Assembly: GCA_040756655.1 (NCBI GenBank)
Contig: JBFLYN010000009.1
Coordinates: forward strand, 1-64,000
Source of the DNA: JBFLYN01 sp040756655
GTDB taxonomy: Bacteria; Bacillota; Sulfobacillia; UBA8153
Reading direction: 5' to 3'
DNA: 64,000 bases
Shown here in pieces: positions 59,617-64,000 of this stretch. The translations under genes and the position numbers were made by a program. The notes beneath the pieces are model-generated. The model saw only the letters and a list, made by a program, of their open reading frames with translations, was not told the origin of the DNA and searched no databases. Within the stretch, counting starts at the first letter, position 1. The number at the start of each line of letters is the position of its first letter.

Positions 59617-60366
59617 CTATGCCGCCCCCTTCCTGGCCTGCGGCCGGAAGTAAATGAAGAACACAAGGCAGACACCGATTCCTACCACGGCCATGATGTC
59701 GAGCCTGAGGTACGCAGCCACCAAAAAGCCGATGAAGAACATGGGAAGCATGCTCAGGTTGGTGGTCATGTACCTTAAGAGCATGGCGTAGCCCACGGCG
59801 GGCAGGAGTTTACCCGCCACCGAAAGGCCAGCGATGAGTCCTTCCGGCATAAAGCCCAGGGCGGCTTTCACGGCATCGGCGCCGTAGTAGACGCCCAGGA
59901 ATGTGGCCAGGCCAGGATAGATGGCCGCGAAGATGGTGCCTGGTATGATGTTAAGCCACACGATGCCTGCCATGTTGCCCTCTTCGGCGTACCGGTCTGC
60001 CCAGTGGGCAAACAAGGAGAACAAGGACATCCTCAGGGTGCTGATGGAAACGCCCACCAAAGCGATGGGCACAGCCACGCTCAGGGCCATTTCCGGGGTC
60101 ATGTCAGCCAGGATACCTAGGGCCGGTCCCAGCACACCTGCGATGAGGATGTCGGCAGGCATGGAGCCGCCAGCGGAAATGATACCGATATAAACGGCGT
60201 TAATCGTAGCACCGATGATGGTGCCCTTGACCGGGTCTCCCAGGATCAAGCCCACGACCAAGCCCGAAACTAGCGGCCGCATGAACACGAAAAACCGCGT
60301 GTTCATGGTCAGCGAGCTGCCGATCCAGAAGGCCCACAGCGCTACTAGCAGCGCTTGAATGAACAA
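59617..60366 (-). CDS. PTS mannose-family EIIC
   Basis: The first gene of the operon: a channel protein with many helices (LVSGLVVGLILGDPVKGTII, GAAS-like ISAGGSMPADILIAGVLG, GADAVKAALGFMPEGLIAGL). The sugar is unknown. TTG 60366 is preferred, 8 bases after AGGAGG; GTG 60375 lies directly on that site. The operon runs EIIC-EIID-AOR-aldolase-ADH-EIIA-EIIB-MoaD-like-SorC. Confidence 0.92.
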   Translation of the reverse strand: MFIQALLVALWAFWIGSSLTMNTRFFVFMRPLVSGLVVGLILGDPVKGTIIGATINAVYIGIISAGGSMPADILIAGVLGPALGILADMTPEMALSVAVPIALVGVSISTLRMSLFSLFAHWADRYAEEGNMAGIVWLNIIPGTIFAAIYPGLATFLGVYYGADAVKAALGFMPEGLIAGLSVAGKLLPAVGYAMLLRYMTTNLSMLPMFFIGFLVAAYLRLDIMAVVGIGVCLVFFIYFRPQARKGAA

Positions 60367-60830
60367 CCATGCCACCTCCTGAATTTAGATAGATGGGTTC
60401 TCATGTGTGGTTGTCCTGCCGGCCGGATGATATGCTTAAGCCAGCACATCCCCCCTTCTGTGCCTACTTCCAGCATGAGAGCGCCAGTAACAAATGTCAG
60501 GACAAAAGTTATCTTCGCCGTGGGCTAACTGATCTCCTTCTTTTTCTTCGAGGTTTATTATTACTGCAGCGCCACATGGCAGCAACGAAAAAGGTCGCTA
60601 CGGGGTCACAAGGTGATGTAAGCCGCCCAAGCAAGGAATTGAAATGGCCGAGTCGTGCCTGAGGCTTAGCGGTTGGCGGCTTGACGGCAGTCACAGGCGA
60701 GGAAAAGGGCTGGAGTCCGCATTCGCGAGGGCAAGAAGGCAACCCCTCGCCTGCGCGGCCAGCGTGCGACTGGGCGAGCCACGGGTTCCCCGGAAATCGC
60801 CCTCAGCGAGGTGGCTGGGTGCGAAAGGGT
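60367..60830. other. Leader region of the PTS operon and flank of the transposase remnant
   Basis: The part nearest EIIC (60376-60630) is richer in A and T and should contain the PTS operon promoter; neither a clear sigma-A pair nor a sigma-54 -24/-12 element stood out. The part from 60640 to 60830 resembles insertion-element flank and holds no gene. No clear terminal inverted repeats were found by eye. Confidence 0.4.
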
Positions 60831-62508
60831 TCAGGGCGAGCGGCAAGCAAGCGACCCGTGGGTGGTAAGCCTCCCCTTACCATGACAGCGGGCGGCGATG
60901 GCATTGCGGCGCGGGTGGTAGGCGACCAGTTCCCGCGCACTGGTGGCCGGCAGGTACGCACAGGCCAGGGCGCTGGCCACCAGGATGCGAGCTTGGGGCA
61001 GGGTCAAGACGGGCAGATGGGCCCCTTTTTTACGAACTGGCAGCGCAGCTCCAGCAAAAACAATAGCGCGAGGAAGACGTAGAGCATGTGCCGGTGCCAG
61101 GCCGGCCAGGAACGGGTCTCGTAATGGTCCATCCCCAGTGGGCCCGTGCCCTCCTGGAAGAGCTGCTCCAGGGGCCAGCGCATGGTGCTCACCCGCATCA
61201 TCGCCTCAAGGGGTGTCTCGCGAGGGGCGTTGCTGAAGGCGAACTTGAGCTCGCCGCCACGCTCGCGGCGCATGAAGAGCCACAAGGGTTGATGCGGCAA
61301 CCCGTTGCGGGCCTCCACCACCCGGCGGCAGTTGACCAAGCCGTAGCCCTTGGGGCTTGCGTAGCCCACGAAGACGCCGGACTGGCAGTTCTCCACCTTG
61401 CCCAAGGTGCCGCAGTACTGGCGGGCGACCCCCACCGATTCCTTGCCCTTCTTGGGAACTCGCAGCTGTCCACGCTCACCACTCCGTCCTCGGCGGCGAT
61501 GAGCCGGGCCAGCCGGGACTGGTACAAGGCGCGCAGTTTTTCCTCCTCCCACACCGAGCGGCCCAGGAAATGCTGGAGGTTGCGCACGCCGGAAGGTCCC
61601 ACGTAGCGCAGGGCGATGGGCTCTGCGGATTTGGCCAGCATATGGCTGAGCAGACCTTTGAGGTAGACCAGACCGTGCTCGCGCTGTTCGGAACGGTGAA
61701 AGGCCGGGGCGAAATGGCGATGGAACTCGGCCAGCTTCTGGCCCAACTGCTGCACTGCTTCCTCGGTGACGCCGCTTTCCTCCAAAAGGTCGGGATGCCA
61801 GTCGTTCTGGTGGAAGGTCAAGGCCTTCCGCTCCTTCCTCTCCTGGCGAGGTACGCGGGGGCGCTCTCGCACATACGGCTGCTGCTGGCAACCGATCAGG
61901 GTCCGGAAGGCGGTTGGTAGCGGGTAGACGTACACCTCCTTGGGTTGACCGTGGTAGTGGTAGCTCGGTCCATCCCGGCCGACCCCCTTGGTCTGGCCGA
62001 GGTAGATCCAGTTGGTGGCCTGGTAGACGGTGCCGGCGAAGTGACGCGGGTCCACGAAGGTCTCCAAAAGCAGCAGGGGCTGGCCGTACTTGGCCTGCCA
62101 GTGGGCCGGCAATGCTTGCATGCTGCGGGCGAGCACGTGGGAAGCCCCATGGGGAAGGCGGGCCCAGGGCAAGACGAGCAGGCGGCTGTTGTTGGCCACC
62201 TGCAGCAGATGACGCCGCTTCTGAGCCTGCGACCAACCGATGAAGCAGTCGCGCACCTCCAGCTTCAGGGCGGCCGCCTGCCAGCCCAAGGCAGCAATGG
62301 GCCGGTCACCACTGAAGATCAGATGCTTGACCCGCGCGCCCAAGAGGCGCCGGTGGCCCAGGTAGTGGTAGGTGCGCATGAGGTGATCCCACACCGGGTC
62401 CCAGGGGGTGCGGTCGACGGCAAAGACCTCGACGGGTTGCAGGTCCCGAACCCTGCCGTAAAGGGGCGTGGTGGCGATGTGCGCCGGCACGGCAGGCAGG
62501 GTTGCCAT
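60831..62508 (-). pseudogene. Transposase with DruA-like (DUF4338) N-domain and IS701-like DDE domain, frameshifted
   Basis: Residues about 25-205 match the DruA/DUF4338 domain: HYLGHRRLLGARVKHLIFSG, LLQVANNSRLLVLPW, LLLETFVDPRHFAGTVYQAT with NWIYLGQTKGVGR following. Next comes an IS701-like DDE domain: VVSVDSCEFP, then in the -1 frame KKGKESVGVARQYCGTLGKV and QLFQEGTGPLGMDHYE with the last Glu. A first shift lies at 61455-61458, a second at the A6 run 61026-61031 (A AAA AAG), after which LPQARILVASALA and AYHPRRNAIAA give the C-terminus. Either two lesions or -1 recoding. 62509-62711 holds no gene or clear inverted end. Confidence 0.75.
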
Positions 62509-62711
62509 ACGCGCTGCCTAGCTGCCTACCTGCAGGGACTGGCTGTCGGAGCCCGGCGGAAGCCCAAAAGGCCTCGTACCACCGGTGCCCGTGGGCCCCG
62601 GCACCGCCCGTACCGCTCCGATAGCGCCCCAGGAGCAGTCTATCACATCCCGGTGGATTTGTTTCAGGATGTCGCGCTGTAGTATTAGTCTCCCTAAAAT
62701 TTTCGTAGTGT

Positions 62712-63410
62712 TCATCTATGAGGGCGCGTCCGCGACCGGCGGCGAAACAACGGGACCATGGCCATCCCGGCCAAGAACCCGCCGATATGGGCCCACCAGG
62801 CCACTCCACCCGTCTGGGCAGAGGCCACGCCCAGGGTGAGCACGCCGTTGAGGAACTGGAGAAAGAACCACCCGAAGAGGAACAGGAGGGCAGGAAGCTC
62901 GGCCAGGTGCAGGAAAATGCCCAAGGGCACCAGTGCCAGGACCCGGGCGCGCGGGAAGGTCAGAAGGTATGCGCCCAGGACACCGGCAACGGCACCGCTG
63001 GCGCCGATGGTGGGCAGATTGGACGCGGGGTTAGCATAGACGTGCACCAGGTTGGATATGAGGCCGGCCAGGAGGTAAAAGACAAGGTACCGGCCGTGGC
63101 CCATGCGGTCCTCGACGTTGTCGCCAAAAACCCAAAGGTAGAGCATGTTTCCACCCAGGTGCAGCCAGCCGCCGTGGAGGAACACCGCTGAGAACAGCGG
63201 TGTCAGGGCCGCCGCGCCCAGTTCCCCGCCCAGGAGCCCTCCCATTTGGGTGTACCGGGCCGGGATCACCGCATACCGCAAGTACAGCGCCAGGAGCTCC
63301 GTCCGGGTCAACAGGGACTGGTACAGGTAGATGAGCACGTTGACCACGATGATGGTGATGTTTACGTACGGCGTTGTACGGGACCTGGTGCTGTCACGGA
63401 TGGGTATCAA
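62712..63410 (-). CDS. Rhomboid-family intramembrane serine protease
   Basis: About 232 residues with six or seven membrane helices. Catalytic serine in PTIGASGAVAGVLGAYLLTF (Ser138) and histidine in WWAHIGGFLAGM (His208); HGGWLHLGGNMLYLWVFGDN is the conserved L1/helix-2 region. It cleaves membrane-protein segments within the bilayer; substrates unknown. TTG 63410, 7 bases after AGGAGG, is preferred over GTG 63428. It is separated from the transposase remnant by about 200 bp. Confidence 0.92.
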   Translation of the reverse strand: MIPIRDSTRSRTTPYVNITIIVVNVLIYLYQSLLTRTELLALYLRYAVIPARYTQMGGLLGGELGAAALTPLFSAVFLHGGWLHLGGNMLYLWVFGDNVEDRMGHGRYLVFYLLAGLISNLVHVYANPASNLPTIGASGAVAGVLGAYLLTFPRARVLALVPLGIFLHLAELPALLFLFGWFFLQFLNGVLTLGVASAQTGGVAWWAHIGGFLAGMAMVPLFRRRSRTRPHR

Positions 63411-63470
63411 CCCCGGCCCTCCTCTCACGTGTCTCCTTCGGTAGTATGTCTCTTTGGGGTAATGAGGGCC

Positions 63471-63965
63471 TCAGGAATAACGCTCGTAGCAGACGATGTC
63501 GTCCAGGTTCTTCCGGCCCGGGAAACGGCCCGGCGTCTCAGCGTAGCCCAGGGTCAGAAGAACCACCACGCTCACCCCGGCCGGGATCCCCAAAAGCTGC
63601 TTTACCGCCTCTTCCTCAAACGCCCCGATCCAGCACGTCCCCAGTCCGGAAGCGTGAGCTGCCAGGGTCATGTGGTCCACGGCGATGGCCAGGTCCACCT
63701 GGTTCCACTTGCGCCCGGCCTCGGTGGCGCAGGCGGCGATCACTACCGGGGCCTGTCCCACAAACTGCTGGCCCCGGCACGCCGGCACCAGCTCCCGGCG
63801 CATGCTGGCATCGCTCACCACCACGAATCTCCATGGCTGCCGGTTGCCGGCCGACGGGGCCAGCCGGGCAGCATCCAGCACCCGCAACAAGGCATCCTGG
63901 GGCACCGGGTCGGGCCGGTAGCGCCGTATACTCCTCCGGTTCTGAATGGCCTCAAACACGTTCAT
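63471..63965 (-). CDS. Nitroreductase family protein
   Basis: A compact FMN oxidoreductase of 164 residues: MNVFEAIQNRRSIRRYRPDP (FMN phosphate arginines), ARLAPSAGNRQPWRFVVV, LAAHASGLGTCWIGAFEEEA and a truncated-looking but family-typical C-terminus. It resembles the nitroreductase half of the fusion protein at 38-39 kb. Substrate unknown. ATG 63965 after AAGGAGG. Its promoter lies at the window edge. Confidence 0.92.
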   Translation of the reverse strand: MNVFEAIQNRRSIRRYRPDPVPQDALLRVLDAARLAPSAGNRQPWRFVVVSDASMRRELVPACRGQQFVGQAPVVIAACATEAGRKWNQVDLAIAVDHMTLAAHASGLGTCWIGAFEEEAVKQLLGIPAGVSVVVLLTLGYAETPGRFPGRKNLDDIVCYERYS

Positions 63966-64000
63966 CTAGTCTTCCTCCTTATACCCGCTGGAGTTTGAAC

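Noticed and set aside
60367..60630. Sigma-54 promoter for the PTS operon
   Set aside because: Mannose-type PTS operons are often sigma-54 dependent and an activator is encoded nearby, but no GG-N10-GC element with the right context was found on the minus strand.
61026..61031. Programmed -1 frameshift as the certain explanation for the transposase
   Set aside because: The A AAA AAG site fits, but a first shift at 61455-61458 lacks a canonical slippery site, so decay is at least as likely.
1..64000. CRISPR arrays, tRNA or rRNA genes
   Set aside because: No regularly spaced repeats, cloverleaf sequences or rRNA signatures were seen on either strand.

Overview
The window is GC-rich (estimated by eye at about 65%) and nearly all of it is coding. 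GTG and TTG starts are common, each with a strong GGAGG-type ribosome binding site. The gene set (ruvX-DUF1292-mltG, PucR, mannose-type PTS, archaeal-type fructose-bisphosphatase, tungsten-type aldehyde oxidoreductase, ferredoxin-linked reductases, UbiD and xanthine-dehydrogenase-type enzymes, no ring-cleaving oxygenase) points to an anaerobic, possibly thermophilic, high-GC member of the Bacillota, Moorella/Desulfotomaculum-like. That assignment is inference. No rRNA, tRNA or CRISPR array was seen.

Layout. 1-900: remains of mobile elements (an N-terminal tyrosine recombinase fragment, a TniB/ExeA-type ATPase broken by a 4-bp duplication, end repeats). 901-1476: a PlsY-family acyltransferase. 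1623-7427, minus strand: a MurNAc-6-P/amino-sugar operon (GntR regulator, PTS EIIBC, MupG-type DUF871 hydrolase, EIIA, MurQ, NagB), interrupted just before EIIA by a 318-bp MITE-like insertion with 21-bp inverted ends and an 11-bp target duplication. 7963-28873, minus strand: a 19-gene catabolic island with a TAXI-TRAP transporter, the lower meta-cleavage enzymes (hydratase, aldolase, acylating acetaldehyde dehydrogenase), a MoaB-like protein, an unrecognised 480-residue protein, a ferredoxin-BFD protein, a LctP-type permease, two UbiD decarboxylases, a molybdenum hydroxylase whose large subunit is split in two genes, a threonine-synthase-like PLP enzyme, a DUF6282 hydrolase, a PreA-like reductase and an Asp/Glu-racemase-type enzyme. 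A divergent PucR regulator follows.

31-43 kb holds a LarA-type racemase, a MoaD/ThiS-like protein, a small ORF, a decayed iron alcohol dehydrogenase, an ABC-2 exporter with a TrmB-type regulator, a nitroreductase-GNAT fusion, a probable structured ncRNA with its own promoter and terminator, a YeiH-type membrane protein and a MalT/SARP-like regulator. 43-50.7 kb is housekeeping: mltG, DUF1292, ruvX, an iron-sulfur aldo/keto reductase, FBP aldolase/phosphatase, glyA and a cysteine-synthase-type enzyme. 50.9-60.4 kb holds a sigma-54 activator and then a mannose-family PTS operon with class II aldolase, alcohol dehydrogenase, tungsten-type aldehyde oxidoreductase, a MoaD/ThiS-like protein and a SorC regulator. 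60.8-62.5 kb is a frameshifted transposase with a DruA-like (DUF4338) N-terminal domain. A rhomboid protease and a nitroreductase close the window.

The most likely undescribed system is the 8-29 kb island. Its genes fit an oxygen-independent route in which an aromatic or N-heteroaromatic acid is imported, hydroxylated, decarboxylated, reduced and opened, then fed into the 2-hydroxypentadienoate to pyruvate plus acetyl-CoA branch usually found after oxygenase ring cleavage. The substrate and the order of steps are not readable from the sequence. The PTS-AOR operon, the DruA-transposase fusion, the MITE and the ncRNA are secondary points of interest.
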